Part shown: in pieces, positions 63,803-64,000 of the stretch | Numbering within the stretch: position 1 is the first letter of the stretch | Layout of the letters: every line of letters starts with the position of its first letter | Notes under the pieces: generated by a model | The model's input: the letters and a program-made list of their open reading frames with translations, nothing else | Database searches by the model: none | Told to the model about the DNA's origin: nothing | Origin: JAGDZR01 sp049115695 | GTDB taxonomy: Bacteria > Bacteroidota > Bacteroidia > Cytophagales > Cyclobacteriaceae | Reading direction: 5' to 3' | Length of the DNA stretch: 64,000 bases | NCBI GenBank assembly: GCA_049115695.1 | Contig: JAGDZR010000010.1 | Location: 1-64,000 of the forward strand | Translations under genes and position numbers: made by a program

Positions 63803-64000
63803 TTAGCACATGGGTGCTTCTTCTGAATACCTATCAAAAAAGGTTTTCATTCTATTTTGAATTTCTTGCCAAACAGGTCGATTAATGCAATAACACATGG
63901 CAGTACCAGTAATGCTTCCCTGAATGATCCCCATGTTTTTCAATTCCTTTAAATGCTGGGAAATAGTGCTTTGTGCCAATCCAAGCTCGATCACAAGATC
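63803..64000 (-). CDS. arsR: ArsR-family metalloregulator (5' end beyond the window)
   Basis: C-terminal 65 residues are visible. They begin in the winged-helix recognition segment DLVIELGLAQSTISQHLKELK and end PMC. The HTH matches ArsR/SmtB; Cys near MCYC and the terminal APMC could bind arsenite. ArsR represses its operon until As(III) binds. The 40-base gap before the next gene has ATCG-N8-CGAT (63769-63784), a possible but weak half-palindromic site. Confidence 0.8.
   Translation of the reverse strand, partial: DLVIELGLAQSTISQHLKELKNMGIIQGSITGTAMCYCINRPVWQEIQNRMKTFFDRYSEEAPMC

Noticed and set aside
1..64000. tRNA, rRNA, CRISPR arrays, insertion sequences or integrases
   Set aside because: No cloverleaf-type sequence, regular repeat-spacer array, transposase or integrase was seen anywhere in the window.

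Overview
The window looks like a piece of chromosome from a marine-type Bacteroidota, most likely order Cytophagales. The grounds are a type IX secretion/gliding core (porP-gldK-gldL-gldM-gldN plus porW/sprE), a TonB-dependent receptor with an N-terminal carboxypeptidase-regulatory domain, DUF4271, LytTR-type two-component signalling, a Cys-poor DksA homologue, about 40% G+C by eye, and Bacteroidota-style -7 promoter boxes (TAnnTTTG) instead of Shine-Dalgarno-led starts. There are no rRNA or tRNA genes, insertion sequences, CRISPR arrays or phage genes that I can see. Coding is very dense: no gap between genes exceeds about 160 bp, so there is no empty stretch over 300 bases.

Region by region: (1) 122-8528 (+) is a three-gene cassette of exported proteins: a TPR protein with a C-terminal caspase-like CHAT protease domain, a PD40 propeller/OmpA protein resembling PorE, and an unrecognised helical-plus-beta protein. 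(2) 8537-10253 (-) is dksA-like, scpB, rluB with one-base overlaps. (3) 10408-17094 (-) is a 2228-residue surface protein with five lamin-tail domains. (4) 17210-19519 (+) is asd, a THUMP-like methyltransferase gene containing a perfect 28-bp palindrome, and a 36-codon lipoprotein-like stub. (5) 19522-24269 (-) is a UbiA-like membrane enzyme plus methyltransferase, followed by an ECF sigma factor, a likely anti-sigma protein, a DUF4097 protein and two small envelope proteins, all tightly packed. (6) 24297-31085 (-) is an M23 peptidase, bactofilin, atpZ, a small membrane protein, and atpB-E-F-H-A-G; the beta and epsilon subunits are not in the window. (7) 31160-37862 (+) is porW/sprE, a class A penicillin-binding protein and uvrC, meeting head-on at a bidirectional terminator with (8) 37901-46851 (-), which runs Omp85-like protein, DUF4271, hemD, porP, gldK, gldL, gldM, gldN. 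(9) 46891-48402 (+) is hemW and a small helical protein. (10) 48399-54742 (-) is a LytS/LytTR two-component pair, uvrA, a LOG-family enzyme and a TIGR01777 epimerase, with a divergent small exported protein at 54741. (11) 55417-60705 (-) is a lipoprotein made of two copies of a beta-helix module and a TonB-dependent receptor. (12) 60881-64000 is a lone MoxR ATPase, a C4 zinc-finger DksA/TraR protein, and an arsenic operon (arsR, VOC protein, ArsI-like, ArsC-like) that runs off the right edge.

The unifying theme is the cell envelope: protein secretion by type IX, outer-membrane assembly, peptidoglycan synthesis and shape, and energy supply, with DNA repair (uvrA, uvrC), haem synthesis (hemD, hemW) and regulation interspersed. 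Many genes here appear to start at TTG, and in several cases a -7 box placed 18-23 bases upstream supports that choice. The best candidate for an undescribed system is the exported TPR-CHAT cassette at the left end.
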